NCBI RefSeq assembly: GCF_024972755.1
Contig: NZ_CP087724.1
Span: 1,240,001 to 1,304,000, forward strand
Direction of reading: 5' to 3'
Source of the DNA: Halanaeroarchaeum sp. HSR-CO
GTDB lineage: Archaea > Halobacteriota > Halobacteria > Halobacteriales > Halobacteriaceae
DNA length: 64,000 nt
The notes beneath the pieces were generated by a model. That model did no database searches. It worked only from the letters and a program-made list of their open reading frames with translations, and was not told where the DNA came from. The position numbers and the translations under genes are program-made. Every line of letters begins with the position of its first letter. The first letter of the stretch is position 1. This document shows positions 32,927 to 43,996 of the stretch, one piece after another.

Positions 32927-34999
32927 ATGGCTGAGGTATTCCAATACGCAGTCGCGATACCGCTCCTGCCGTTGGCCTCGTTCCTGATCGCGTTGCTCGT
33001 GGGGCATTTCGCCCCACGGCTGCTGCCGAAAGGCGGTGCGATTCCGGGAATCCTGGCCACGGGTGGGTCGTTGCTGCTTTCGGCATGGCTGTTCGTTGCA
33101 GTGAGTGGGACGACCGAGTACTACAATCAGGAGCTGTACACGTGGGTGACTGGACTCGACACGTTCAGCCTCAACCTGGGGATGCTGTTCGACCCGCTGG
33201 CGGCGATGATGTTGCTCATCGTCTCGCTCATCAGCTTCCTCGTGCACGTGTTCAGCCTCGGGTACATGAACGACGAGGGCGAGACGGGCCTCCCCCGGTA
33301 CTACGCCGGCCTCGGCCTGTTCACGTTCTCGATGCTCATGTTCGTCGCATCGTCGAACCTCCTGATGGCGTTCATGTTCTTCGAACTCGTAGGACTGAAC
33401 TCCTGGCTCCTGATCGGCTTTTGGTTCCGCGAGGACGGGCCACCGAGCGCCGCGAAGAAGGCGTTCCTGGTCACCCGCTTCGGTGACTACTTCTTCCTCA
33501 TCGGGGTCGTCGGTGTCTTCGCCACCTTCGGAACCTCGTTGTTCGCGCCCCGCGGCGGGGAACTCGGCTTCCCGCAGATCGCCGAACAGGTGCTCGTCGA
33601 TGGCCAGATACCGACCGTCGTCGGGGACTTCCTCGGCGTCGTCGGTCTGGATCCCCAGACGTGGTTCGCCATCCTGGGACTGCTGGTCCTGGGTGGCGTC
33701 ATCGGCAAGTCGGCGCAGTTCCCGCTGCACACCTGGTTGCCGGACGCGATGGAGGGCCCGACCCCGGTCTCGGCGCTTATCCACGCGGCGACCATGGTCG
33801 CGGCCGGTGTCTACCTGGTCGCCCGGATGTTCGGGTTCTACGCCCTCCTGCCGGAGGTGCTGGCGTTCATCGCCCTCGTCGGTGGCTTCACCGCCCTGTT
33901 CGCGGCGACGATGGGCGTGGTCAAACGCGAGATCAAACAAGTGCTGGCGTATTCCACCATCTCGCAGTACGGGTATATGATGCTCGCGCTGGGGGCCGGT
34001 GGGTACGTCGCGGCGACCTTCCACTTGATGACACACGCCATCTTCAAGGCGCTGTTGTTCCTCGGGGCCGGTTCAGTCATCATCGCCATGCACCACAACG
34101 AGAACATGTGGGACATGGGTGGGTTGAAGGAGAAGATGCCAGTAACCTACTGGACGTTCCTCTCGGGGTCGCTGGCGCTGGCCGGCATCATCCCGTTCGC
34201 TGGCTTCTGGTCCAAAGACGAGGTCCTCCACGCTGCACTCGTGCACGGGATGGACAACGCGATGATCCTCGTCGCGTTCGCGATGGGACTCCTCGCGGTC
34301 TTCTTCACGGGATTCTACACCTTCCGAATGGTCTTCCTGACCTTCCACGGTGAGCCCCGGACGGAGACGGCCGAGGACCCCCACGGCGTCCGATGGAACG
34401 TCAAGTTCCCCCTCGTCGTGCTCGGTATCTTGGCGGCGACGGTCGGGTTCGTCAACATGACTCCGGTCGCGAAGGTGACTGGACTTCACATCGAGTTCCT
34501 CCACGAATGGTTCGGTGGCGGACTCGAAGGCGTGACAGTTCACCACTACGACGAACTCCTCGCCAGTCAGGCGGGGTACACGACGGACGCCGTTCTCGGC
34601 CTTTCGCCGACTGCGACGACGCTCGCGGCGGGAGCGGTCTCGCTGGGGCTGGCACTCGCTGGTGCCGGACTCGCCTGGGTGCTCTACAACGTCCCCGAAC
34701 CGGAAGAGCACACGGCGAAACTGGGGCCGGTCAAGGATCTCCTGTACAACAACTACTACCAGGACGAATACCAGGTCTGGCTCGCCGAAGGGTTCACGTA
34801 CCCCATCGCGAAAGTCGCAGATCGGTTCGATCAGGGTGTTATCGACGGTGCCGTCGACGGCATCTCGAGCGTGAGCCTGTCGAGTGGATCGCGCATCCAG
34901 CGAGTTCAGACCGGCGTCGTGACGAACTACGCGGCGCTGCTCACCCTGGGACTGGTCGTCCTCCTCGTGGCGTTCGGCGTCGCAGGGGGGTGGTTTTAG
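32927..34999 (+). CDS. nuoL: Complex I subunit L (antiporter-like proton pump)
   Basis: 690 residues. The antiporter-like core has TWLPDAMEGPTPVSALIHAATMVAAGVYLVAR and KREIKQVLAYSTISQYGYMMLALG, with the key glutamate and lysines (FELVGLNSWLLIGFW, KSAQFPLHTW). The long C-terminal lateral helix region is present, with TFPFLYNNYYQDEYQVW-type loop. The last gene of the antiporter set begins right after its stop at 35000. Confidence 0.97.
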   Translation: MAEVFQYAVAIPLLPLASFLIALLVGHFAPRLLPKGGAIPGILATGGSLLLSAWLFVAVSGTTEYYNQELYTWVTGLDTFSLNLGMLFDPLAAMMLLIVSLISFLVHVFSLGYMNDEGETGLPRYYAGLGLFTFSMLMFVASSNLLMAFMFFELVGLNSWLLIGFWFREDGPPSAAKKAFLVTRFGDYFFLIGVVGVFATFGTSLFAPRGGELGFPQIAEQVLVDGQIPTVVGDFLGVVGLDPQTWFAILGLLVLGGVIGKSAQFPLHTWLPDAMEGPTPVSALIHAATMVAAGVYLVARMFGFYALLPEVLAFIALVGGFTALFAATMGVVKREIKQVLAYSTISQYGYMMLALGAGGYVAATFHLMTHAIFKALLFLGAGSVIIAMHHNENMWDMGGLKEKMPVTYWTFLSGSLALAGIIPFAGFWSKDEVLHAALVHGMDNAMILVAFAMGLLAVFFTGFYTFRMVFLTFHGEPRTETAEDPHGVRWNVKFPLVVLGILAATVGFVNMTPVAKVTGLHIEFLHEWFGGGLEGVTVHHYDELLASQAGYTTDAVLGLSPTATTLAAGAVSLGLALAGAGLAWVLYNVPEPEEHTAKLGPVKDLLYNNYYQDEYQVWLAEGFTYPIAKVADRFDQGVIDGAVDGISSVSLSSGSRIQRVQTGVVTNYAALLTLGLVVLLVAFGVAGGWF

Positions 35000-36523
35000 A
35001 TGATGATCGAAGCACTCATCGCGGTAACGCTCCTGAGCGCGGTGGTCGTCCTCGCGGCACCGGAACGATGGGCCGCGAAACTGGCCTTCGCGTTGAGTCT
35101 CCTCCCGTTACTCGGGAGTCTCTGGATGTATCGGGTCTTCGATGGCACGGGGAACGCCCTGCTGGGCGGTTCGCTGGCCTTCGAAACGCAGGTACCCTGG
35201 ATAACGCTCGGCCAGTACGACCTCACCTGGCACGTCGGCATGGACGGCATCAGCATGGCGCTGGTCACGTTGACCACGGTCCTGATGTCGCTCGCACTGC
35301 TGAGCGCGTGGACACCTATCGAGGAGCGTCGCTCACAGTTCTACGGCATGATGCTCTTCATGGAGGCGAGCCTCCTGGGTGTATTCACGGCGCTCGACTT
35401 CTTCGTCTGGTTCGTCTTCTGGGAGTTCGTGCTGGTCCCGATGTACTTCCTGATTGCCATCTGGGGCGGTCCGCGACGGAAGTACGCGGCGATCAAGTTC
35501 TTCGTGTACACCAACGTCGCAAGTCTGGTGATGTTCATCGGATTCATGGCGCTGGTGTTCGCGACGCCCGTGCAGTCGCTGGGGATGCCAGCCATCGCAC
35601 AGGCACTGCTCGCCGACGAAGTGACCGCGTTCGCCGGCATCGCGCCGGAGACGCTCAAACTCGTCGCGTTCATCGCCATGTTCGCGGGCTTCGCGGTCAA
35701 GGTCCCGATGGTCCCCTTCCACACGTGGCTCCCGGACGCCCACGTCGAGGCGCCGACACCGGTGTCGGTCATCCTGGCCGGCGTCCTCCTGAAAATGGGG
35801 ACCTACGCGTTACTCCGATTCAACTTCACCATGTTGCCGGACGTCGCCAACGCGCTGGCCGTTCCCATCGCCATACTGGCGGTCATCAGCGTCATCTACG
35901 GCGCGATGTTGGCACTCGCTCAGGAGGATCTCAAGCGCATCGTGGCGTACTCCTCCATCTCGTCGATGGGGTACGTCATCCTCGGGCTGATCGCCTGGAA
36001 CATGTACGGAGTCGGCGGCGCGACCTTCCAGATGGTCGCCCACGGCCTCATCTCGGGGTTGATGTTCATGAGCGTCGGCGTCATCTACAACGTCGCCCAC
36101 ACGCGCATGGTCGGAGACCTCTCGGGAATCGCCGACCGGATGCCGGTGACGAGCGCGGTCTTCGTCGGCGCGGCATTCGGGTATATGGGGCTGCCGCTGA
36201 TGGCCGGCTTCGCTGGAGAGCTGTTCATCTTCCTCGGTGGGATGCAGTCGACGGCACTGCCGGGCGCCCAACTGTTCACCGCGCTGGCGATGTTCGGTAT
36301 CGTTATCGTGGCCGGCTACCTGCTGTTCGCGATGCAGCGGGTCTTGTTCGGTCCGTTCCGGGCCGACACCGAGCACGAGATCGTGCCTGCCGCGTTCCAC
36401 GACGCGGCCGCCATCGTCGTGCTCATCCTCCTGGTCATCCTGCTGGGTACCGCACCGGACCTCTTCTACGGGATGATCCAGGACGCGGTTCGCCCGATAC
36501 TCGCCGCAGGAGGTGGATTGTAG
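35000..36523 (+). CDS. nuoM: Complex I subunit M (antiporter-like proton pump)
   Basis: 507 residues with 14 predicted transmembrane helices. Conserved motifs are WEFVLVPMYFLIAIWGG, VPFHTWLPDAHVEAPTPVSVILAGVLLKMGTY and QEDLKRIVAYSSISSMGYVILG, carrying the glutamate and lysines of the proton channel. The frame joins nuoL with no gap (stop followed directly by ATG ATG) and nuoN in the same manner. Confidence 0.97.
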   Translation: MMIEALIAVTLLSAVVVLAAPERWAAKLAFALSLLPLLGSLWMYRVFDGTGNALLGGSLAFETQVPWITLGQYDLTWHVGMDGISMALVTLTTVLMSLALLSAWTPIEERRSQFYGMMLFMEASLLGVFTALDFFVWFVFWEFVLVPMYFLIAIWGGPRRKYAAIKFFVYTNVASLVMFIGFMALVFATPVQSLGMPAIAQALLADEVTAFAGIAPETLKLVAFIAMFAGFAVKVPMVPFHTWLPDAHVEAPTPVSVILAGVLLKMGTYALLRFNFTMLPDVANALAVPIAILAVISVIYGAMLALAQEDLKRIVAYSSISSMGYVILGLIAWNMYGVGGATFQMVAHGLISGLMFMSVGVIYNVAHTRMVGDLSGIADRMPVTSAVFVGAAFGYMGLPLMAGFAGELFIFLGGMQSTALPGAQLFTALAMFGIVIVAGYLLFAMQRVLFGPFRADTEHEIVPAAFHDAAAIVVLILLVILLGTAPDLFYGMIQDAVRPILAAGGGL

Positions 36524-38005
36524 ATGGTCGAACTTCCCTATCTGACGCCGCAGTACCTGCTCGGTCTCACCGCGCTCGTGCTGTTGCTCTACGACACGAT
36601 CGCACCGAACACCCGCCGAAACGAGGTGCTCGCAGGCATCGCCACGGTTGGTGGGCTCCTGACTGCCGGGACGAGCGCCTGGTTCCTCTCGGCTGGAACC
36701 GGGCTCACGCCGACGGAAGCGTTCAGTAACACGCTCGTCGTCGACCAGATGAGTCTGTTCTTCACGTTCATCGTGGGGAGCGTCACGTCACTGGTCGTCG
36801 TCGCGAGTTACGACTACGTGGCCGACGAGCCACACATCGGCGAGTACTACTCGCTGGTCGCGCTCGCGGCGACCGGGATGGCACTGATGGCGGCGGCGAA
36901 CAGTCTCGTCACCGTGTTCATCAGCATCGAACTGGCCTCCCTTCCGTCGTACGCGCTGGTTGCGTACCTCAAGACGAACAAAGGGAGCGTCGAGGCAGCG
37001 CTGAAGTACTTCCTCGTCGGGGCGCTCTCATCGGCGATCATGGTCTACGGGATCAGTCTCATCTACGGGGCGACCGGGACGCTGCTCCTCGGACCGATCG
37101 GTGACGCGGTCGCCGACCTCGAGGCCGGACTCTTCGGCGTCCTCGGTCTCGGGGTCGTGATGATGGTCGGTGGCTTCCTGTTCAAGACGGCCGCCGTCCC
37201 GTTCCACTTCTGGGCACCGGACGCCTACGAGGGCGCCCCGGCCCCCATCAGTGGTTTCATCTCGTCGGCCTCCAAGGCGGCCGGGTTCGCGGTCGCGTTC
37301 CGCGTCCTGCTCGAGGCTTTCCCGATCGACGTCGTCGGAGCGACCATTCCATGGACCTGGCTGTTCGTCGTCGTCGCGGCGGTCACGATGACGCTTGGTA
37401 ACTTCGCCGCGGCCGTTCAGGACAACGTCAAGCGGATGCTCGCGTACTCCTCGGTCGGCCATGCGGGCTACGTGCTCATCGGTCTCGCCGCCATCGGCGG
37501 TGGAACGACGCAGGCCGATACCCTCGTACTCGGTGCAGCGATGATGCACCTGCTCGTCTATGGCTTCATGAACACGGGCGCATTCCTGTACATCGCACTC
37601 GCGGAGTACTGGGGTGTGGGTCGTACTTTCGAGGACTACAACGGTCTCGCGTCGGTGGCCCCCTTCGCCTCGGTCGCGATGACGGTGTTCATGTTCAGCC
37701 TGGCCGGGCTACCGGTCGGTGCTGGCTTTCTCTCGAAGTACTTCCTGTTCGCCGGCGCCATCGAGGCCGGCTTCTGGTGGCTCGCCGCCATCGCCGCGGT
37801 TAACAGCGCCCTGTCGCTTTACTACTACTCGCGCGTGGTCAAGGCCATCTGGATCGAGGAACCGGCCAGCGACTTCAGCGTCGACGGGACCCCCACGGGC
37901 CTGTACCTGGCGGTCATCGGGGCCGGTGTTATGACGGTCGCGTTGCTGTTCGTGTTCGACCCGGTGGCCCAGTGGGCCATCGACGCGGCCGCGATTTTGC
38001 TCTGA
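36524..38005 (+). CDS. nuoN: Complex I subunit N (antiporter-like proton pump)
   Basis: 493 residues. FISIELASLPSYALVAYLKTNKGSVEAALKYFLVGALSSA, TAAVPFHFWAPDAYEGAPAPISGFISSASKAAGF and QDNVKRMLAYSSVGHAGYVLIG match NuoN. It is the last gene of the operon. The T-rich CCCTTTTTACC 20 bp downstream could serve both as a terminator-like run for this operon and as the TATA element of the next gene. Confidence 0.97.
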   Translation: MVELPYLTPQYLLGLTALVLLLYDTIAPNTRRNEVLAGIATVGGLLTAGTSAWFLSAGTGLTPTEAFSNTLVVDQMSLFFTFIVGSVTSLVVVASYDYVADEPHIGEYYSLVALAATGMALMAAANSLVTVFISIELASLPSYALVAYLKTNKGSVEAALKYFLVGALSSAIMVYGISLIYGATGTLLLGPIGDAVADLEAGLFGVLGLGVVMMVGGFLFKTAAVPFHFWAPDAYEGAPAPISGFISSASKAAGFAVAFRVLLEAFPIDVVGATIPWTWLFVVVAAVTMTLGNFAAAVQDNVKRMLAYSSVGHAGYVLIGLAAIGGGTTQADTLVLGAAMMHLLVYGFMNTGAFLYIALAEYWGVGRTFEDYNGLASVAPFASVAMTVFMFSLAGLPVGAGFLSKYFLFAGAIEAGFWWLAAIAAVNSALSLYYYSRVVKAIWIEEPASDFSVDGTPTGLYLAVIGAGVMTVALLFVFDPVAQWAIDAAAILL

Positions 38006-38021
38006 GCAGAATCGCACCGCC

Positions 38022-38029
38022 CTTTTTAC
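38022..38029 (+). promoter_or_regulatory. TATA-like element before the RCK-DHH gene
   Basis: CTTTTTAC centred about 28 bp before the ATG at 38054. It also lies just after the complex I operon and may help end its transcript. Confidence 0.45.
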
Positions 38030-38053
38030 CGCATCACGACAACATCTACGCAC

Positions 38054-39469
38054 ATGGTGACCTGGCTGATGCTCGGTGCTGGCGGGGTCGGGCATGCCCT
38101 CGTCGATAGCATCGGTCATCGAAGCGGGTCTCTCCAGGTCGTCGACCCCGACGAAGCACACGTCGAACAGCTGCGAACCGAGAAGATAGACGCGGTCAGT
38201 GGCGACATTACGTCCGAAGAGCGGATCGATAGTCTCGGTGTCGATCCGGCTATCGTCGTCGTAGCGAGTGCCGACGTGGGTCGAAACCGAGTCGCCGCAA
38301 CTGTGGCCAGGTCCGTCTTCCCCGACAGTTACATCATCGCGTTCGCGGGCGAGGAACCCACGCGGGCGGACGTCGCCGCCATCGAGGCGGTCGCCGATCG
38401 TGTCTTCGACCCTGGGGAGGCATTCCTCGATCATCTCTCGTCGGTCGTCAAAGACGGTCAGGCGAAGCGGCTTCGTGATCTCCACGCGACACTGGATGGT
38501 ATCGACGGTCGGCTCGGTATCTTCACGCACGACAATCCGGATCCAGACGCAATCGCGTCGGCCGTTGCCCTGGCAGAGATCGCGGATTACCACGGCGTCG
38601 AGGCCCAGCCAGCGTACTTCGGCCGCATCTCTCACCAGGAGAATCGTGCATTCGTCAATCTCCTCGACCTCCGCCTCGAGCAGTTCGAGCCGGGCGAACC
38701 ACTCGATTTCGATGGCATCGCTCTCGTGGACCACTCGACCCCTGGCGTCAACGATCAGCTACCGGCCGACACGGTCGTCGACATCGTCTTCGACCATCAT
38801 CCCTCGAAACGGACCGTGACGGCCGACTTCGTCGACGTCCGCGAGTCGGTCGGGGCGACGAGCACGCTCCTCGTGGATTACCTCAAAGGATTCCACATCG
38901 ACATCGACATCGCTGTCGCGACCGCCCTCCTCTATGGCATTCGGGTGGATACGAACGACTTCGCACGGGGCATCACGGCGTCGGATTTCGACGCGGCGGC
39001 ATTCCTGATATCCTACGCCGACATCGACGTTCTCAAACGCATCGAGAGTCCGTCCATCTCCGCGGATACCTTCGAGATCATCGCCCGCGCCATTCGCAAT
39101 CGCGATCGTCATGGCAGCGTCCTGACCTCGTGTGTCGGTTCGATATCGGATCGGGATGCCCTCGCTCAGGCCGCCGATCGCTTGCTCAATATGGAGGACA
39201 TCGGCGTGACACTCGTCTATGGCTACATGGATGGGACGATATTGGCATCCGGTCGTGCCCGAGGGGTCGACATCGACCTCGGTGAGACGCTCAGAATCGC
39301 GTTCGATGACCTGGGCAGTGCCGGCGGGCATCCGGATATGGCCGGTATGCAGATCCCACTGGGGCTCTTCGAGAGCGTCGACGCCGAAGAGGGGCTGACG
39401 GCGATGGTCGAGGACGTCGTCACCACGAACTTCTTCGACGTCCTCGATCCCGACGAAATCGAAGAGTGA
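38054..39469 (+). CDS. RCK/TrkA-N domain fused to DHH-DHHA1 phosphoesterase
   Basis: 471 residues. Residues 1-125 form a TrkA-N/RCK Rossmann domain (WLMLGAGGVGHALVDSI, VVDPDEAHVEQLR). Residues about 150-330 carry the DHH phosphodiesterase motifs: TIFTHDNPDPDAIASAVAL, VDHSTPGVNDQ and DIVFDHHPSKRTVTAD. The rest is DHHA1 with the glycine-rich RARGVDIDLGET and SAGGHPDMAGMQIP. DHH-DHHA1 enzymes hydrolyse nanoRNA, cyclic di-AMP or pAp. With an RCK nucleotide-sensing domain in front, a role in cyclic dinucleotide or short RNA turnover, tied to potassium physiology, is plausible but unproven. The CBS-ParB gene begins 35 bp downstream. Confidence 0.9.
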   Translation: MVTWLMLGAGGVGHALVDSIGHRSGSLQVVDPDEAHVEQLRTEKIDAVSGDITSEERIDSLGVDPAIVVVASADVGRNRVAATVARSVFPDSYIIAFAGEEPTRADVAAIEAVADRVFDPGEAFLDHLSSVVKDGQAKRLRDLHATLDGIDGRLGIFTHDNPDPDAIASAVALAEIADYHGVEAQPAYFGRISHQENRAFVNLLDLRLEQFEPGEPLDFDGIALVDHSTPGVNDQLPADTVVDIVFDHHPSKRTVTADFVDVRESVGATSTLLVDYLKGFHIDIDIAVATALLYGIRVDTNDFARGITASDFDAAAFLISYADIDVLKRIESPSISADTFEIIARAIRNRDRHGSVLTSCVGSISDRDALAQAADRLLNMEDIGVTLVYGYMDGTILASGRARGVDIDLGETLRIAFDDLGSAGGHPDMAGMQIPLGLFESVDAEEGLTAMVEDVVTTNFFDVLDPDEIEE

Positions 39470-39504
39470 CGGGTTTTTGAGGGGGGCGCGCATACACGGC
39501 ACCG

Positions 39505-40311
39505 ATGGACGAGGCCCTCGATCACGACGGTGGGAAACCCAGGGTCAAAGACTACATGACTCGGGAGGTGTCGACGGTCTCACCGGATCAGACGGTACGT
39601 GAGGTGTCGACGCGGATCGTCGAGAGCGACGATCACAACGGATTTCCGGTGACGGAAGGGCGGAAGGTGCGCGGGTTCGTCAGTGCCCGCGATCTGTTGC
39701 TCGAGGACGAGCGCGAGCCGATATTCAAGGTGATGAGCGACAAACTCATCGTGGCCCACCCGGAGATGAAGGTGACCGACGCCGCTCGCGTCATCCTGCG
39801 GTCGGGCATCCAGAAACTTCCAGTGGTCGACGACGCCGGGAATTTGGTCGGAATCATCTCCAATGCCGACGTCATCCGGAGTCAGATCGAACGGGCAACC
39901 CCCGAGAAGGTGGGGAAACTCAAGCGGACGCTCGAATCGATCCACGGTATCGAGGCCCGAGAGGAGCGACGGACTATCGACCTGTCGAGGTTGACGCCGA
40001 CACAGGGGAAGGTCTACGCGGACGAACTGGAAGGGCGAAGCTACGAACTCGATCGCGGGTTGACCGAGCCACTCGTCGTCATCGACAACGCGGGCCAGTT
40101 GCTGCTGGCGGACGGCCACCATCGCGTAATGGCAGCCCAGCAGGCTGGAATTGACGAGATGGACGCCTACGTTATCGTCCTCGACCGACGCGTCGACCTG
40201 GGGATGGCCAAAACGGCCAAAAAGGAGGGGCTGGAGCATCTCGATGATATCTCGATCGTCGACTACGCCAGACATCCGCTCATGGAGACGATCGAACGAC
40301 TGAACGAGTGA
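39505..40311 (+). CDS. CBS-pair protein with ParB/SerK-like domain
   Basis: 268 residues. Residues about 10-135 hold two CBS motifs (VKDYMTREVSTVSPDQTVREV and FKVMSDKLIVAHPEMKVTDAA) that usually bind adenine nucleotides. Residues about 160-260 form a ParB/Srx-type domain with LTPTQGKVYADELEGR, EPLVVIDNAGQLLLADGHHR (the DGHHR signature) and VMAAQQAGIDEMDAYVI. In Thermococcus, a related DGHHR protein is the free serine kinase SerK, so small-molecule phosphorylation is a real alternative to a partition role. It follows the RCK-DHH gene at 35 bp and probably shares its transcript. Confidence 0.88.
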   Translation: MDEALDHDGGKPRVKDYMTREVSTVSPDQTVREVSTRIVESDDHNGFPVTEGRKVRGFVSARDLLLEDEREPIFKVMSDKLIVAHPEMKVTDAARVILRSGIQKLPVVDDAGNLVGIISNADVIRSQIERATPEKVGKLKRTLESIHGIEAREERRTIDLSRLTPTQGKVYADELEGRSYELDRGLTEPLVVIDNAGQLLLADGHHRVMAAQQAGIDEMDAYVIVLDRRVDLGMAKTAKKEGLEHLDDISIVDYARHPLMETIERLNE

Positions 40312-40363
40312 CCGGTCCACAGCGCCCAAGGCGGTCTCCGGGGCGATTGGATTCGATACGAAC

Positions 40364-40370
40364 CTTAATA
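40364..40370 (+). promoter_or_regulatory. TATA element of the methylmalonyl-CoA mutase gene
   Basis: CTTAATA centred about 29 bp before the ATG at 40396. Confidence 0.55.
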
Positions 40371-40395
40371 GATTGTCAGGCAGAATTAGACGACT

Positions 40396-42105
<1,710 letters not shown>

Positions 42106-42234
42106 TCGAGCGGCGGGCAGTCTTTTCCTCCTCGTGGAGGTGCCCGCGATCGCGTCAAGCGGTGCCCGGAAAGACCATCGTCGCGAAGGGCCCGAGAGAA
42201 GGACGATCGACGGGCCGGGACATGTCGAGCGCGC

Positions 42235-42960
42235 TCAGTACCCGCCAGTCGTCGACATTCCGCTACCGGGCATCTCTTGGCAATCCCCGTCCGGCGCCTG
42301 AATGGGATCGACGTCGCCCCACGAGTGAAAGTCCCACTGCATGGATGTCGATTCGATGCGACGGGGATACCCGGTGTCGGTCGACACGTAGTATTTCATG
42401 ACCTCCCCCGATGGTGCGGCATCGTCCGCCCGTACTTCGTACACCCATACCGCGTCCCCGTCGATCGTGTCTCTCCCGACCGGTTCGATATCCGGGTGTG
42501 CAGCGGCGTCCGACGAAAATCCCTCGGGGTCGGTCGCGTCCTCGTTCATTCCGCCGTGTATCGTCCCGCGGAAGCACTGGCCCTGGGTGACGACGTAGCT
42601 CGCATCGCCGATACGGTACCATTCCATTTGCTGTCCGTCCTGTTCGAATTGCCAGTATACGTCTCCCTGGTAGAACCGTCCGTCCATTTCGGTGCTCTCT
42701 CCGTCCATCGATATCGTCGCCGTCATCGCATACGAATCCGGGAACTCGATGGTCTCTCCGAGCTGGGGAGCCGTGCCGTCGTCTGATTGTCCCGCCCCGT
42801 CTGCGCTCGTGGGTTCTTCGCCGCCATCGTCGGCACCCTCACTACCGTCCTCGCCGTCGGATCCGTCGGCACCATCACCGCCGTTGCTACTACAGCCAGC
42901 GAGTGTGACCAACACACCACTCGCGTAGAGGACGAATCGTCGCCGTGGGATTGTCGTCAT
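42235..42960 (-). CDS. Tat lipoprotein with acidic linker, unknown function
   Basis: 241 residues. The signal has RRRFV (residues 6-10) and a lipobox LAGC with Cys23. A 40-residue low-complexity Asp/Gly/Glu/Ser linker follows, then a folded domain (about 70-241) with LGETIEFPDSYAMTATISMDG, VYWQFEQDGQQMEWYRIGDASYVV and several cysteines (QCFRG, DCQEMPG) that may form a disulfide. The C-terminal domain resembles LolA-like lipoprotein carriers in its beta-strand pattern, but this is weak. It is surface-anchored. It sits between the two mutase subunit genes with opposite orientation. Confidence 0.78.
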   Translation of the reverse strand: MTTIPRRRFVLYASGVLVTLAGCSSNGGDGADGSDGEDGSEGADDGGEEPTSADGAGQSDDGTAPQLGETIEFPDSYAMTATISMDGESTEMDGRFYQGDVYWQFEQDGQQMEWYRIGDASYVVTQGQCFRGTIHGGMNEDATDPEGFSSDAAAHPDIEPVGRDTIDGDAVWVYEVRADDAAPSGEVMKYYVSTDTGYPRRIESTSMQWDFHSWGDVDPIQAPDGDCQEMPGSGMSTTGGY

Positions 42961-43222
42961 GCGCGAACGATGCAGCCACGACAGATTGTAAATCGTATCA
43001 TTAGCCCTCGGTAACGTGCAACTTTCATGTTCGTCAGCTATCGGTCACTGACCAGAATTGGACCGTGCAAGGAGACGGCGGGGCGCCGTTCCGGAGAACC
43101 GCCAGGGTACCCGTCGCGGTGGCGTCGGATCCGTGGTCGCCGTGGGGCATGCCGCCGGCAAGACGGTGACTGCATGCAGTCGTTCTCGCTCTACGGTATC
43201 GAGTCGAACCGATGGCGACCGA

Positions 43223-43969
43223 TTAGAGCCAGGCCGCATCCCAGCGGCTGGCTTTGTGCTTGTTGCCGCAGTCGTTGCAGATGATTCGGCCCATCGAGTC
43301 CATCGAGGTGTTGATGGTATCGCAGCTGTCGCAGTAGTAGCCGTAGCGTTCGTTCCGACCGACGTCCGTGTACGCGACGTAGAAGTCCCCGCGCGAGCCG
43401 ATCTCGTGTTCGTCGAGGGCGACGTAGTAGGTACCCTCGTCGGTCTGTTTGGCCTCCATGAGCGCTGCGGGTTCGCCCTCGGGGAACCGCAGGTAGCGCC
43501 GTTCGGTGAAGGTGTCACCCGCGATAGTCGTCTCCTGATCGGCGCCGCGAACGTAGCCGTGGTCCTCGTAGAAGTTGATGCCGTCTACGTTTGCGGCCAG
43601 CACCGCTCCCTCTACGCGAGCGACCCCTCGGTCGAGGAGGTCCACTTCGGCGGCCTCCAGTAGTGCCGAACCGACGCCCTCCTCGCGGTACTCCGGATCG
43701 ACGTGGAGCCACTGGATGGCGCCGACGTCGGTCGCGTCGGAGACCGTCAGTTCGGCGAATCCGACGACGTCGTCGTCAGTCTCGGCGACGAGGAAGTGTT
43801 CGGTCTCCTGCTCGAGGAGGTCCTGCAGGCGGTCCCCACCGTACCACTCTTCGACTGCCTCCTCGATCGTGTCGTCGTCGAGGGCTCCGGTGTACGATCC
43901 GAGCAACGATTTTCTGGCGACCGACTTGATCGCTGTTGCATCCGCCGGCGTCGCGTTGCGAACGTCCAT
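43223..43969 (-). CDS. GNAT acetyltransferase fused to DUF5816 zinc-ribbon domain
   Basis: 248 residues. Residues 1-160 are a GNAT acetyltransferase: ARKSLLGSYTGALDD, IQWLHVDPEYREEGVGSALLEAAE (acetyl-CoA P-loop) and NVDGINFYEDHGYVRG. Residues about 180-248 are a separate domain with the zinc knuckles CDSC and CNDCGN (DUF5816-type). The fusion is recognised in haloarchaea. It may acetylate a protein or small molecule under zinc or nucleic-acid recognition, but no substrate is known. A perfect 18-bp palindrome lies 10 bp before its ATG, suggesting tight repression. Confidence 0.88.
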   Translation of the reverse strand: MDVRNATPADATAIKSVARKSLLGSYTGALDDDTIEEAVEEWYGGDRLQDLLEQETEHFLVAETDDDVVGFAELTVSDATDVGAIQWLHVDPEYREEGVGSALLEAAEVDLLDRGVARVEGAVLAANVDGINFYEDHGYVRGADQETTIAGDTFTERRYLRFPEGEPAALMEAKQTDEGTYYVALDEHEIGSRGDFYVAYTDVGRNERYGYYCDSCDTINTSMDSMGRIICNDCGNKHKASRWDAAWL

Positions 43970-43978
43970 ACGGCTTCA

Positions 43979-43996
43979 TTGTGACTAATGTCACAA
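43979..43996 (-). promoter_or_regulatory. 18-bp perfect inverted repeat, likely operator
   Basis: TTGTGAC-TAAT-GTCACAA, two seven-base arms around a four-base centre, 10 bp upstream of the GNAT-DUF5816 ATG (43969). A TATTTG TATA-like sequence overlaps its distal arm at 43994-43999. A dimeric HTH repressor bound here would block both TBP and the start. No matching regulator gene can be named in this window. Confidence 0.6.

Noticed and set aside
34393-36729. Long plus-strand open frame overlapping nuoL, nuoM and nuoN
   Set aside because: Out of frame with three well-supported membrane subunits and very rich in Arg, Gly and Pro, unlike haloarchaeal proteins.
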